A stretch of DNA of 64,000 nt from 40CM-4-65-16 sp035279785 (GCA_035279785.1 DATEHC010000017.1:22381-86380), one strand, 5' to 3'. Positions 1 through 8,943 are shown, counted from the stretch's first letter. The notes: generated by a model from the sequence alone, not told the origin. Program-made: numbers and translations.

Positions 1-1
1 T

Positions 2-778
2 GGCCTGAAGGAGCTGATCAACCACCAGGGCGAGTGGGTCGGCCTCGAGAACTATCAGTCGATCCTCGTCGACCCGCTTTTCCGCCAGGTCCTCTTCCGG
101 ACGCTCCTGTTCACGGTCGCCTGCGTCGCGCTCACCATCGCGCTGAGCACGCTGATCGCGATGCTTCTGACCAGAGTCCGCCGGGTCGTCCGGATCATCG
201 TCATGAGCGCACTGGTTTTCGTGTGGGCGACGCCCGTGATCGTCACCGTCGATATCTGGCAGTGGATGTTCGACTACGAGTTCGGCGTCATCAACTACCT
301 GCTCACGCAGCTGCACCTCGGCAACTTCATCCACCACAACTGGTTCGACAACCCCGCCCAGGGCTGGAGCGTGTTCGTGGTCGTCGTGGTGTGGGGTGCG
401 ATCCCGTTCGTCACGATCGTCCTGTTCGCGGCCCTGCTGCAGGTGCCGTCGGAGGTGATCGAAGCCGCGCAGGTCGACGGCGCGGCTGCTTGGCAGCGCT
501 TCTGGTACGTGACCGCCCCGATTCTCAAGCCAGTCTTCCTGATCGTGACCTGCCTTTCGACGATCTGGGACTTCGGGGTGTTCAACCAGATCTACGTCCT
601 GCTCAACGAGAGACCAAGCTCCGATTACTACACGATTGCGATCTATTCGTACCGCGAGTCGTTCGGCGTCACGCAGTACGGGCTCGGAGCCGCGATCGCG
701 GTCCTGATGGTGATAGTGCTCGTGGTCGTCACGTTCTTCTACGTGCGCGAAACCGTCAGGGTTGCGGAGATCGGATGA
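2..778 (+). CDS. Sugar ABC transporter permease, MalF type (5' truncated by window)
   Basis: The reading frame is open from the first bases of the window, so the N-terminus lies outside it. The visible part has several hydrophobic membrane segments and the EAA loop that contacts the ATPase (EVIEAAQVDGAAAWQRF followed by a PILKP segment). This is the signature of binding-protein-dependent sugar permeases of the MalF/UgpA class. It ends in an ATGA overlap with a second permease, so the two probably form a heterodimeric channel. The genes downstream point to amino sugars or muropeptide sugars as the substrate, which is inference. The solute-binding protein is presumably upstream. No ATPase gene is seen nearby; such systems often share one MsmK-type ATPase. 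Confidence 0.93.
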   Translation, partial: GLKELINHQGEWVGLENYQSILVDPLFRQVLFRTLLFTVACVALTIALSTLIAMLLTRVRRVVRIIVMSALVFVWATPVIVTVDIWQWMFDYEFGVINYLLTQLHLGNFIHHNWFDNPAQGWSVFVVVVVWGAIPFVTIVLFAALLQVPSEVIEAAQVDGAAAWQRFWYVTAPILKPVFLIVTCLSTIWDFGVFNQIYVLLNERPSSDYYTIAIYSYRESFGVTQYGLGAAIAVLMVIVLVVVTFFYVRETVRVAEIG

Positions 779-1680
779 TCGCGCCCGAAACGGCCCAGGG
801 CGTTCGCGTCAGCAAGGCGCGCACAGAGTCCAGAGCGCGGACTGAAATCAACGTCTGGCGCGGCTCGAGGCAGCTGCTGATCGATGCGGCCGGGCTCGCC
901 GTCGCCGCGATCATGCTGTTCCCGATCTACTGGATGGTAAGCACGGCGCTCAAGCCGGGACGCGACATCCTGACCCTCACGCCCAAGTGGTACCCGTCGC
1001 CCTTCACGCTGCAGAACTTCCAGAACGCGATCACGCGTCCCTATTTCATCGACGACGTCAGGAACAGCCTGACGATCGTCGGCGTGATGCTCGTGCTCGC
1101 GCTTGCAGTCGGCTTTCTCGCGGCGGTCGGAGCGGCGCGGTTCGGGTTCCGCGGGCGCACGGCCTACCTCGTGATGATCATCGGCGTCCAGATGGTGCCG
1201 CTCAACTCGTTGATCATTCCGCTGTACCTCGCTCTCGACAGCGTGGGCCAGGTCGACGCGCTGCCGGGCGTCATCGCGATCTACCTCGCGGCCGTGCTGC
1301 CCTTCATGATCTGGACCCTTCGCGGATTCGTCGCCAACATTCCGGTCGAGCTGGAAGAGTCGGCGATGATCGACGGCACCACCCGCCTCGGCGCGTTCTT
1401 CCGCATCACGTTCCCGCTCGTCGCGCCGGGCCTGGTCGCCACCGCGATCTTCGCCAGCATCCAGGCCTGGAACGAATACATCATCGCGTACGTCGTCCTC
1501 TCCAGCCCTCAGAACCAGACGCTCACGATCTGGCTCGCGTCGTTCACCACCAACCACGGGCCGGAGTGGGGACCGCTGATGGCCGGCGCCACGCTGATCG
1601 GCCTGCCGGTCGTCGCCTTCTTCTTGCTCCTTCAGCGCTACCTGGTCGGCGGTCTCACCGCGGGTTCGGTGAAGGGATGA
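775..1680 (+). CDS. Sugar ABC transporter permease, MalG type
   Basis: A 301-aa integral membrane protein whose ATG overlaps the stop of the preceding permease (ATGA). About six membrane segments are visible, starting near residue 40 (AAIMLFPIYWMV). The EAA loop reads ELEESAMIDGTTRLGAFF and is followed by ITFPLVAPG, as in MalG/AraQ/UgpE permeases. The polar N-terminal 35 residues before the first helix are normal for this class. It should form the translocation pore with the upstream permease. It shares another 4-bp overlap with the glycosidase gene that follows, so import and hydrolysis are translationally coupled. Confidence 0.95.
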   Translation: MIAPETAQGVRVSKARTESRARTEINVWRGSRQLLIDAAGLAVAAIMLFPIYWMVSTALKPGRDILTLTPKWYPSPFTLQNFQNAITRPYFIDDVRNSLTIVGVMLVLALAVGFLAAVGAARFGFRGRTAYLVMIIGVQMVPLNSLIIPLYLALDSVGQVDALPGVIAIYLAAVLPFMIWTLRGFVANIPVELEESAMIDGTTRLGAFFRITFPLVAPGLVATAIFASIQAWNEYIIAYVVLSSPQNQTLTIWLASFTTNHGPEWGPLMAGATLIGLPVVAFFLLLQRYLVGGLTAGSVKG

Positions 1681-3044
1681 GCTCCGCGCTGCGCTGCGTC
1701 TTTCCCGGATTCGAGGGGACCACTGCGCCCCACTGGCTTCTTCGTGCCGTGGATCAAGGCCTTGGCGGCGTCGTTCTCTTCGCGCGCAACATCGAGGACC
1801 GCGATCAGGTGGCGGAGCTCGTCGCTTCGCTGCACGCCATGAGGCACGACCTCATCGTCGCCATCGACGAGGAGGGCGGGGACGTCACGCGCCTGGAGGC
1901 CAAGACTGGCAGCTCCTATCCCGGCAACCTCGCGCTGGGAGCCGCGCACGATCCTGCGCTGACGGAGGCCGTGGCGAGAGCCATCGGCGACGACCTCGCG
2001 TCGCTCGGCATCGACCTCAACTTCGCGCCGGTCGCGGACGTGAACAGCGATCCCCGGAACCCGGTGATCGGCGTGCGCTCGTTCGGCTCCGACCCCGTGC
2101 AGGTGGCGGACCAGACCGCTGCGTGGGTGCGCGGCCTGCAGAGCGCCGGCGTGGCCGCGACCGCCAAGCACTTTCCCGGCCACGGCGGCACGTCGGCGGA
2201 TTCCCACCACGAGCTGCCCGTCGGCGAAGCTGAGCTGCGGCCGTTCGAGGGGGCTATCGCCGCGGGCGTGCGGGCCGTGATGAGCGCGCACATCGTCGTG
2301 CCGACTCTCGACGCGACGCCGGCGACGATCAGCCATCCGGTGATGACGGGCACGCTCCGGGGCGAGCTCGGGTTCGATGGGCTCGCGATCAGCGACGGCC
2401 TGGACATGCGTGGCATCAGCGGCGATCGCGGGATCGGTGAGGCGGCCGCGCTAGCGGTTGCGGCCGGTTGCGACGCGCTCTGCGTCGGCGGCGGACCGAC
2501 CGGTCCCGAGGTCGTGGACGAGATCGTCGCGGCGCTCACCGCGAAGGTCAGCCGTGAACGGCTCGAGGAAGCCGCGGAGCGGGTGGGGGCGCTGGCGCGC
2601 TGGCGCGCCTCCCAACATTCCGGCGCTTCGCGTGTCGACGGAGTTGGCCTGGAGGCCGCAAGAAAAGCCTTATGGATCTCCGGCGACGTCCGGGTGCGCG
2701 ACCATGCGGTGGTCATGCGCTTCGCGACCGAGCCGTCCGTCGCCGCCGGGCCGATGCCGTGGGGGATGGCGTCCGCGCTGGCGAACCGAGGCGTTCAAGT
2801 CCACGACAACAGGCCCGACAGCGGGCGCGACGCCGGCGCGAGCCTTGTCCTGGTCGTGCGCGACCTGCACCGCAACCCGGAGCACGTTGCTGCGGTCGAA
2901 AGTGTCCTCGCCGGGCGGCCCGACGCGATCCTCGTCGAGATGGGGGTGCCGGTGTGCCGGCCCAAGGCGGCGAAGGCGTATCTCGCCACGCACGGCTCCG
3001 CGCGCGTGTGCGCCGAGGCCGCCGCCGAGGTCATGACCCGATGA
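1677..3044 (+). CDS. nagZ: Glycoside hydrolase family 3 beta-N-acetylhexosaminidase (NagZ-like)
   Basis: A 455-aa protein with the GH3 barrel. The motifs are IDEEGGDVTRL, KHFPGHGG followed by DSHHELP (the NagZ loop with its general acid/base His), and AISDGLDMRG carrying the likely nucleophile Asp. No signal peptide is seen, so it probably acts in the cytoplasm on imported GlcNAc-MurNAc or chitobiose-type sugars and releases GlcNAc. It is longer than E. coli NagZ (about 340 aa) because of an extra C-terminal domain from about residue 340, as in many two-domain GH3 enzymes. Its ATG overlaps the upstream permease stop. The position before murQ and nagA fits a cell-wall sugar salvage operon. Confidence 0.9.
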   Translation: MSSALRCVFPGFEGTTAPHWLLRAVDQGLGGVVLFARNIEDRDQVAELVASLHAMRHDLIVAIDEEGGDVTRLEAKTGSSYPGNLALGAAHDPALTEAVARAIGDDLASLGIDLNFAPVADVNSDPRNPVIGVRSFGSDPVQVADQTAAWVRGLQSAGVAATAKHFPGHGGTSADSHHELPVGEAELRPFEGAIAAGVRAVMSAHIVVPTLDATPATISHPVMTGTLRGELGFDGLAISDGLDMRGISGDRGIGEAAALAVAAGCDALCVGGGPTGPEVVDEIVAALTAKVSRERLEEAAERVGALARWRASQHSGASRVDGVGLEAARKALWISGDVRVRDHAVVMRFATEPSVAAGPMPWGMASALANRGVQVHDNRPDSGRDAGASLVLVVRDLHRNPEHVAAVESVLAGRPDAILVEMGVPVCRPKAAKAYLATHGSARVCAEAAAEVMTR

Positions 3045-3062
3045 GCACCAGATGAGCACCAG
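3041..3062 (+). repeat. Two tandem 11-bp copies spanning a gene junction
   Basis: ATGAGCACCAG occurs twice back to back and is followed by a third partial copy, ATGAGC, which is the true murQ start at 3063. The three ATG codons fall in three different frames. The first forms an ATGA overlap with the glycosidase stop. This looks like a slipped duplication of an original stop/start overlap. Confidence 0.85.
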
Positions 3063-3839
3063 ATGAGCGAAGAAGTCCACCCGCGCGCCGACGACCTGGA
3101 CGCGATGAGCTCGCTCGACCTGGTGGAGCTCATGCACGAAGAGGACGCGCGAGCCGTGGCCGCGCTTGCGCCGCAGCTGTCGAACATCGCGCGGGCGATC
3201 GACGCCGTCGCCGAGAGGCTGCGCGCCGGTGGACGCATGCATTACTTCGGCGCGGGTACCAGCGGCCTGATCGCGGCGATGGACGCGTTCGAATGCCCTG
3301 CCACCTTTGGCGTCGACCTCGTGCAGGCGCACGTCGTGACCGAGCCTGGTCAGGAGGACGATCGCGAGCTGGGCGTCCGGAAGGCGCGCAGCGCCGGGCT
3401 GCGTGAAGGCGACGTCGCGGTCGGCGTCAGCGCGAGCGGCCGCACGGCGTTCGTGTTGGGCGCGCTGAAACAGGCCGCGCAGGACGGCGCGTTTCGCATC
3501 GCCGTCGCGTGCCACTCGGAGTCGCAGGCCGGCCGGCTGGCTGACGTTGCGATCGAGGTGGAGACTGGCCCGGAGGTGATCGCCGGCTCGACGCGCCTCA
3601 AGGCCGGGACCGCGCAGAAGCTCGTTCTCAACATGCTCAGCACCGGCGTCTTCACGCGCCTGGGCCGCACCCACCGCGGTCGGATGGTCGGGGTCGTGCC
3701 GGGCAACGCCAAGCTCCGCGAGCGCGCCGCGCGCATCATCGCGGACCTAGCGGGCGTATCGATCGAGGTGGCGCGCCGGCGCCTCGACGAGGCGGGTGGC
3801 GACGTGGGCGCCGTGCTCGGCGCGGAGCGGCGCGCATGA
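3063..3839 (+). CDS. murQ: N-acetylmuramic acid 6-phosphate etherase
   Basis: A 258-aa SIS-fold protein that should cleave the D-lactyl ether of MurNAc-6-phosphate to GlcNAc-6-phosphate. Family motifs are FGAGTSG near residue 60, DAFECPATFG (with the conserved Glu of the E. coli Glu83 region), SASGRTAFV and the long signature PEVIAGSTRLKAGTAQKL. It is about 40 residues shorter than usual. The loop between the first Glu and the second acidic motif (GQEDD) is compressed, and the C-terminal helical tail is missing. Both acidic motifs remain, so activity is plausible. It lies between the glycosidase and nagA and overlaps nagA by 4 bp, which fits stepwise conversion. Confidence 0.92.
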   Translation: MSEEVHPRADDLDAMSSLDLVELMHEEDARAVAALAPQLSNIARAIDAVAERLRAGGRMHYFGAGTSGLIAAMDAFECPATFGVDLVQAHVVTEPGQEDDRELGVRKARSAGLREGDVAVGVSASGRTAFVLGALKQAAQDGAFRIAVACHSESQAGRLADVAIEVETGPEVIAGSTRLKAGTAQKLVLNMLSTGVFTRLGRTHRGRMVGVVPGNAKLRERAARIIADLAGVSIEVARRRLDEAGGDVGAVLGAERRA

Positions 3840-4966
3840 AGATCCTTCTGCGCGGCCGCGTGCACGGGCGTGACGCCGTCCACGGCGTCCTCGTCGACGG
3901 TGACTCGATCGTGTGGGTAGGCAGGGGCAAGCCGCCCGAGCGTCCGGACGAGGAGGTGGTCGCGAGGCCGGACGAGACGATCGCTCCCGGATTCATCGAC
4001 CTTCAGGTCAACGGCTTTTGCGGGCACGACGCGGCGGCGGGCGCGGAGGCGATCGCCAAGGTCTCGGAGGCGCTGCCTTCGACGGGCGTGACCGCGTTCC
4101 TGCCCACAGTGATCTCGGAGCCGGTCGAGGTGGGCGCGGCGTTCGTCGCGGCGGTTGGCGCCGCCGCCGAGTCCACCGGCGCGCGGGTGCTCGGCGCGCA
4201 CGTCGAGGGTCCCTTCCTCAATCCATCATTCCGTGGCGCGCACCTGCGCAGCCACCTTGCCGAGCCGACCAGGGAGAACGTCGACGTGCTCCTCGCGGCG
4301 CGTCCGCGGCTCGTCACCCTCGCGCCGGAGCTTCCCGGCGCGCTCGAGGCCATAGAGCGGATGCACGCCGCCGGCATCGTCGTCGCCGCCGGCCACAGCG
4401 GCGCGGACTTCGAGCAGGGGCGCAAGGCGGTCGCGGCCGGCGTGCGTTTTGCGACGCATCTGTACAACGCGATGCCGCCAGTCCACCATCGGCGCCCCGG
4501 CGTCGCGCTCGCGCTGATGCTCGACCCGCGGGTCACCACCGGCTTGATCGCCGACGGCGAGCACGTCCACCCCGCGGTGTGCGAGCAGCTGGTTCGCGTG
4601 AAGGGTCCGACGCGCATCGCGCTGACGACGGACCAGACCTCGGCCGCCGGCGCTCCGGCGGGGACCTACGAGCTGTCGGGCCGAACGGTGATGAGCGACG
4701 GCCGGGTGGTGCGTCTCGAGGACGGGACCCTGGCGGGAAGCGCGGCGACGATGCCAGACCTCGTGCGCATGACCGCCCGGCTGCCGGGCATGAACCTCGA
4801 CCGCGCGATCGGGCTCGCGGCGGGTGTGCCCGCGCGTGTGCTGGGCGAGCGGCGGCTTGGTCGCATCGCCGCGGGCGCTTGCGCCGACCTCGTCGTGCTC
4901 GACGCCGACGCCAACGTGCGCCTGACGATGATCCGGGGGGCGGTCAAATTTCGCCAGCAGTCCTAG
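3836..4966 (+). CDS. nagA: N-acetylglucosamine-6-phosphate deacetylase
   Basis: A 376-aa amidohydrolase-fold enzyme that removes acetate from GlcNAc-6-P. Metal and catalytic motifs are present: VEGPFLNPSFRGAH (metal Glu), AGHSGA (His), THLYNAMPP (His) and a TTDQTSAAG stretch with the expected catalytic Asp. The N-terminal part carries the usual small beta-sandwich, and FIDLQVNGF marks the start of the barrel. The ATG overlaps the murQ stop by 4 bp. Its product feeds the double-SIS enzyme at the end of the operon. Confidence 0.94.
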   Translation: MKILLRGRVHGRDAVHGVLVDGDSIVWVGRGKPPERPDEEVVARPDETIAPGFIDLQVNGFCGHDAAAGAEAIAKVSEALPSTGVTAFLPTVISEPVEVGAAFVAAVGAAAESTGARVLGAHVEGPFLNPSFRGAHLRSHLAEPTRENVDVLLAARPRLVTLAPELPGALEAIERMHAAGIVVAAGHSGADFEQGRKAVAAGVRFATHLYNAMPPVHHRRPGVALALMLDPRVTTGLIADGEHVHPAVCEQLVRVKGPTRIALTTDQTSAAGAPAGTYELSGRTVMSDGRVVRLEDGTLAGSAATMPDLVRMTARLPGMNLDRAIGLAAGVPARVLGERRLGRIAAGACADLVVLDADANVRLTMIRGAVKFRQQS

Positions 4967-4998
4967 GCCAAAGAGTTTTGGGCCAAGCCGTATTAGGG

Positions 4999-5853
4999 AT
5001 GGACATCGGCGGGTCTTCGAGCCGCGCCCGTCTTCGCGACGAGGCGAACGTAATGCACGACGCCGAAGGCCCGGGGGCCAACGTGGCGACGCTCTCGGCG
5101 AAGCTGGTCGACGACCGCGTGACCGAGCTCCTGCGCAGCCTGGGCGACGCGCGTCCGCGCGCGTGCTGCGCCGGCGCGGCCGGAGCGGAGGTCGCCGAAG
5201 GTCGCGCTCGGCTTGAGTCGCTGCTCGGGCGGCTGCTGCCCGAATGCCGGCTGATGGTCGTCCACGACACGCGCCTCGTGCTCGCAGCCGCCGGGCTGGA
5301 CGAAGGGATCGCCCTGATCGCCGGTACCGGGTCTGTCGCATACGGCCGAACCCGCGACGGCCGTGAGGTCCAGCGCGGTGGCTGGGGCTGGATGATCGGC
5401 GACGAGGGCAGTGGCGTCTGGATCACGCGCGAGGCCGTCCGGCTCCTGATGACCCGGACCGAGCGCGGATACAGCCTCGGCGAGCTGGGCGAAGCGATGC
5501 TCGCGGCGGCCGCGGTCGCCGACGTGCGGCAGCTGATCCTGAAGCTGCACTCGCGGCACGAGCCGCGCGACTGGGCGACCCTGGCGCGCGTCGTGTCCGG
5601 CACGGCAGATCTCGACGTCGGAGCCCGCGAGGTTCTGCGACGCGCGGGCGTGGAGCTCGCCCAACGCGTGACCGAGGTGGAGGTCGCCCTGGATCTGCCG
5701 GGCCCGGTCGTGCTCGCCGGAGGGCTCCTCCTCAACGAGCCACGAATCGAGGAATCGGTGCGCGCGAGCCTGCCGCACATGCGCATCGTGCCTCTCGAGC
5801 AGCCGCCGGTCGAGGGAGCCGTGCGCCTGGCCGAGGAGCTTCTGCGCGGGTGA
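4999..5853 (+). CDS. BadF/BadG-family amino-sugar kinase (N-acetylglucosamine kinase-like)
   Basis: A 284-aa actin-fold (ASKHA) ATPase. MDIGGSSSRARL is the phosphate-1 motif, ALIAGTGSVAYGR is phosphate 2, and GGWGWMIGDEGSG with VVLAGGLLLN are typical of BadF/BcrA GlcNAc kinases. It probably phosphorylates imported GlcNAc or MurNAc at O-6, giving the substrates of MurQ and NagA. The ATG at 4999 starts right at the ATP-binding strand. An in-frame TTG at 4978 would add seven residues and bring the start closer to the nagA stop. The GTGA junction couples it to the next gene. Confidence 0.85.
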   Translation: MDIGGSSSRARLRDEANVMHDAEGPGANVATLSAKLVDDRVTELLRSLGDARPRACCAGAAGAEVAEGRARLESLLGRLLPECRLMVVHDTRLVLAAAGLDEGIALIAGTGSVAYGRTRDGREVQRGGWGWMIGDEGSGVWITREAVRLLMTRTERGYSLGELGEAMLAAAAVADVRQLILKLHSRHEPRDWATLARVVSGTADLDVGAREVLRRAGVELAQRVTEVEVALDLPGPVVLAGGLLLNEPRIEESVRASLPHMRIVPLEQPPVEGAVRLAEELLRG

Positions 5854-6842
5854 GCCACTTCCGCACCGAGATCGCCGAACAGGTCGAGGTCGCGTCGCGG
5901 CTGCTCGACCGTGGGCCCGATACCGCCGCGAGAATCGCCGATCGGATCCGCGACGCATCGTCGCGCGGGTTCGTGATCGCCGCGCGCGGCAGCTCCGACA
6001 ACGCCGCGCTTTATGCGAAGTATCTGTTCGGTGTACGCAACCGCGCGCTGGTCGCACTGGCCGCGCCATCACTCTTCACGCATTACTCACGGCCGCCGAA
6101 GCTGGACGGTCAGTGCGTGATCGGCATCTCGCAATCGGGCGAGTCGCCCGACGTGATCGCGGTCATCGAGGGTGCGCGCGAGCAAGGCTGCGCGACGGTT
6201 GCCATCACCAACGCGACCACCTCGAAGCTTGCGCGCACGGCCGAGCTCGTGCTTCCGATGGAGGCGGGACCCGAGCTCAGCGTGCCCGCGTCGAAGACCT
6301 ACACCGCGAGCCTGCTGGCGATGGCGATGTTGTCGCAGGCGCTCGACCCGGACCCGGACTTCGAGGCCGCGCTCACGACAGTGCCGGCGGCGATCGCGCG
6401 GACCCTCGAGCGCGACGACGAGCTCGCCGCGCTGGTGCCGCCGCTGCTCGGCCCGCGCGCGGTCGTGCTCGGTCGGGGCTTCAACTTCTCGACGGCGGAA
6501 GAGATCGCGCTGAAGCTCAGCGAGACGAGCTACGTGCTTGCGCGGGCCTGGTCGGTCGCCGACTTCGAGCACGGACCGATCGCGATCATGGAGGCGGGTC
6601 TACCGGTGCTCCTCGTCGACGGTGGCGGCCTCGTCGCGTCCGACCTCGAATCCATTCGCTCGCGCCTCGAATCGAGAGGCTGTTCGGTGCTTCATCTCTT
6701 CGACGTCTCGGGTCTGCCCGAAGAGCTCACGCCCATCCCGCTCGCGGTGCTGGGCCAGCTGCTCGCGCACCAGGTCGCGACCGCGCGGGGCTTCGACCCC
6801 GACCGGCCGCGCGCTATTCAGAAGGTCACGCGGACCTGGTGA
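5850..6842 (+). CDS. Double-SIS sugar isomerase / glucosamine-6-phosphate deaminase (NagB-II/GlmS-C type)
   Basis: A 330-aa protein with two SIS domains and no glutaminase domain. AARGSSDNAALYAKY and GISQSGESPDV are the first SIS core. LGRGFNFSTAEEIALKLSET is the second, and the tail DPDRPRAIQKVTRT matches the C-terminus of GlmS-type isomerases. Such stand-alone proteins deaminate GlcN-6-P to Fru-6-P, which would complete catabolism since no classical NagB is present. The GTG start overlaps the kinase stop. The 3' end overlaps a convergent histidine-kinase gene by 17 bp. Confidence 0.87.
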   Translation: MSHFRTEIAEQVEVASRLLDRGPDTAARIADRIRDASSRGFVIAARGSSDNAALYAKYLFGVRNRALVALAAPSLFTHYSRPPKLDGQCVIGISQSGESPDVIAVIEGAREQGCATVAITNATTSKLARTAELVLPMEAGPELSVPASKTYTASLLAMAMLSQALDPDPDFEAALTTVPAAIARTLERDDELAALVPPLLGPRAVVLGRGFNFSTAEEIALKLSETSYVLARAWSVADFEHGPIAIMEAGLPVLLVDGGGLVASDLESIRSRLESRGCSVLHLFDVSGLPEELTPIPLAVLGQLLAHQVATARGFDPDRPRAIQKVTRTW

Positions 6843-8934
6843 TCGAGCCGCTCTGAAAAGAGGCGGCGGTCGTCGCGAGCGGCACGGTGAACCGAAACTC
6901 CGAACCCTCGCCGACGGTGCTCTCGACAGCGATGCGGCCGCCGTGCATCTCGACGATCTGGCGCGTGATCGCAAGGCCGAGGCCGGTGCCGATGATCTTG
7001 CCCGCATGCTTGTCCTCGTACCGCTCGTAGCGCCCGAACAGGCGGCTGATGAACTCGGGCGGGATTCCGTTCCCGTGGTCGACCACCGAGACCTCGGCGC
7101 ACCCGCCGTTGACGTGCGTGCTCACCTGGATGTCCCCGCCGCGCGGTGAGTACTTGATCGCGTTGTTCAAGAGGTTCGTGAGCACCTGGGTGAGGCGGTC
7201 CTCATCTCCCAGCACGGGCGGTATCGCGGGCTCGATGTCGACCTGGATGGTGTGGACCTTGGTGGAGACGGCGGCGTGCTCGGCGGCCTCCTTGACCAGC
7301 CGGTTGATGTCGAGCTCCTGGAGGTCGAGCTTTAGCTTGCCGGCCTCGAGGCGGTCGAAGTCCAGCATCTCCGTGATCATCCGGTTCAGGCGCTGCGAGT
7401 CGTTGTAGATCTCGCCGGCCAGGGTTTTCATCTCGCTCGGCTCCATCTCCTGGTCGCGGATGAGCTCGCTGAAACCCTGGATGCCCACAAGCGCGGTGCG
7501 GAACTCGTGGCTGACCATCGAGACGAACTCGCTCTTCAGCCGGTTCAGCTTCTCCATCTGCGCGAGGTTGGCGGCCGACAGCTCCTCGGCCTCACGTTTC
7601 GCCGTCACGTCCTCGAACGTCGCCATGAAGTAATCGATGGTTCCATCCGGCCTGCGGATCGGCGTGGCGCTCCAGTGCACCCAGAACTGGCTGCCGTCTG
7701 CGCGCCTGGCCTGGCAGTCGGATTCATACGTCTCGGCGGCGCCGTCGCCGACGGTGGGGAAGGACCTGAACACGCGCGAGACGTAATCCTCGGGAAGGAA
7801 GGTATCGGTCACGGAACCGACCAGCACCTGGAGCGGCGCGAGAAGCATCGAGGCCAGTCGCGGGTTGGCGCTGGTGATGCGACGCTCGACGGAGATCGCG
7901 GCCACGCCCTGCGGCGCGTGGTCGATGACGTCGTTGAGCATGGTGTCACGCTCCTCCAGGCTCGCCTGGACGCGCTTGCGCTGGCGCAGCAGCGCCCGAG
8001 CCTCCGAACGCGACAGGAGGTGGCTCGCGAGCAGGATCGCGGCGAGACCACCCGCCGCGGCGGCGGCGTACGCGGTCATCGGCTGGTGGTTGACCGAGAT
8101 CACGATCGCGGTGAGGGCCACGGCGCCCACGCCGACGTACGGGATCAGGTCGGGCCACAGCGGCGGCATCTCGTCGTCGATGGACGTGTTTCCTTCCGGC
8201 CATGTCGGGCTCAGGGCTACGAGGGCGAAGCCGTACGTCGATCCCATGGCCAGCACGGTGCCGAGCGTCGCGGACCCGCCCGTGCCGGCGATGAAGACCG
8301 CGCCGCAGTCGGCAAGAGCGGTGATCGAGAGACCCAGGAGGACCAGGACGATCCGTCCGTCGATTGCCGCCGCGCTTCGGCGCAAGGTCAGCGAGACGGC
8401 GGTGAGAAGCGCGAAGTCGAGGGCCAGCGACGCCGGGCCGATCCACTCCGCCTCCGGGGAGGCAAGCCTGGCGAAGAGCTCGGGCAGCGAAAGAGCGCTG
8501 GCGATGAAGACCAGCGAGAGCGCGATCATCGCCACGTCGAGGGTTGTGCGCCGCGCGGTCGCATACGGATGCGAGCGAGACGGAAACAAGAGCAGGCCGG
8601 CGATCGCGGCGGGCACCGCGGCCGCCACGCCGAAATCGGCCTCCGAGAGGATTTTCGGGCCGTGGCCGGCGGCCAGGGTGAACGCGGCCTCGCCGGCTTC
8701 CACCAGCACCGCGATCAGTCCCGACAGCGCCAGCAGAGCCCAGGCTCCGCGGACCTGGCCTGTCGACCTGGACGCGAGCCGACCGCACGTGGCCAGCGCG
8801 GCCACGCCGGCGAGCGCCTGGCCTACGTCTCCGGCGACGTCCGCGGCCTGGCTTTGGCCGCCCGTCGCCACATACGTGGACAGCAGCGCAATGGCGAACC
8901 CGGCGAGAATCGCGATGACCCAGAAGCGACGCAT
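6826..8934 (-). CDS. PAS-domain membrane sensor histidine kinase
   Basis: A 702-aa protein. The N-terminal third holds roughly eight to nine hydrophobic segments, then a PAS domain (about 330-455), a HisKA dimerisation helix and a HATPase_c domain (NNAIKYSP, DHGNGIPP, GTGLGLAI). The phospho-acceptor is His476 in SHEFRTAL. The residue after the Thr, normally Pro, is Ala, a change linked in other kinases to altered phosphatase or kinase balance. It lies 9 bp downstream of a receiver gene and is the last gene of the minus-strand signalling cluster. The membrane part looks like a generic 7TM-type sensor with no recognisable ligand site. Confidence 0.93.
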   Translation of the reverse strand: MRRFWVIAILAGFAIALLSTYVATGGQSQAADVAGDVGQALAGVAALATCGRLASRSTGQVRGAWALLALSGLIAVLVEAGEAAFTLAAGHGPKILSEADFGVAAAVPAAIAGLLLFPSRSHPYATARRTTLDVAMIALSLVFIASALSLPELFARLASPEAEWIGPASLALDFALLTAVSLTLRRSAAAIDGRIVLVLLGLSITALADCGAVFIAGTGGSATLGTVLAMGSTYGFALVALSPTWPEGNTSIDDEMPPLWPDLIPYVGVGAVALTAIVISVNHQPMTAYAAAAAGGLAAILLASHLLSRSEARALLRQRKRVQASLEERDTMLNDVIDHAPQGVAAISVERRITSANPRLASMLLAPLQVLVGSVTDTFLPEDYVSRVFRSFPTVGDGAAETYESDCQARRADGSQFWVHWSATPIRRPDGTIDYFMATFEDVTAKREAEELSAANLAQMEKLNRLKSEFVSMVSHEFRTALVGIQGFSELIRDQEMEPSEMKTLAGEIYNDSQRLNRMITEMLDFDRLEAGKLKLDLQELDINRLVKEAAEHAAVSTKVHTIQVDIEPAIPPVLGDEDRLTQVLTNLLNNAIKYSPRGGDIQVSTHVNGGCAEVSVVDHGNGIPPEFISRLFGRYERYEDKHAGKIIGTGLGLAITRQIVEMHGGRIAVESTVGEGSEFRFTVPLATTAASFQSGSITRSA

Positions 8935-8943
8935 CGCGCGCTC

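Noticed and set aside
739..1557. Long minus-strand frame opposite the second permease
   Set aside because: Composition is Arg/Asp/Glu-rich with no motif, the usual mirror of a high-GC gene; the plus-strand permease has clear family motifs.
34..1680. A 548-residue frame spanning both sugar permeases
   Set aside because: Only its last 301 codons (from 775) look like protein; the front is Arg/Pro-rich shadow of the first permease, which is coded in another frame.
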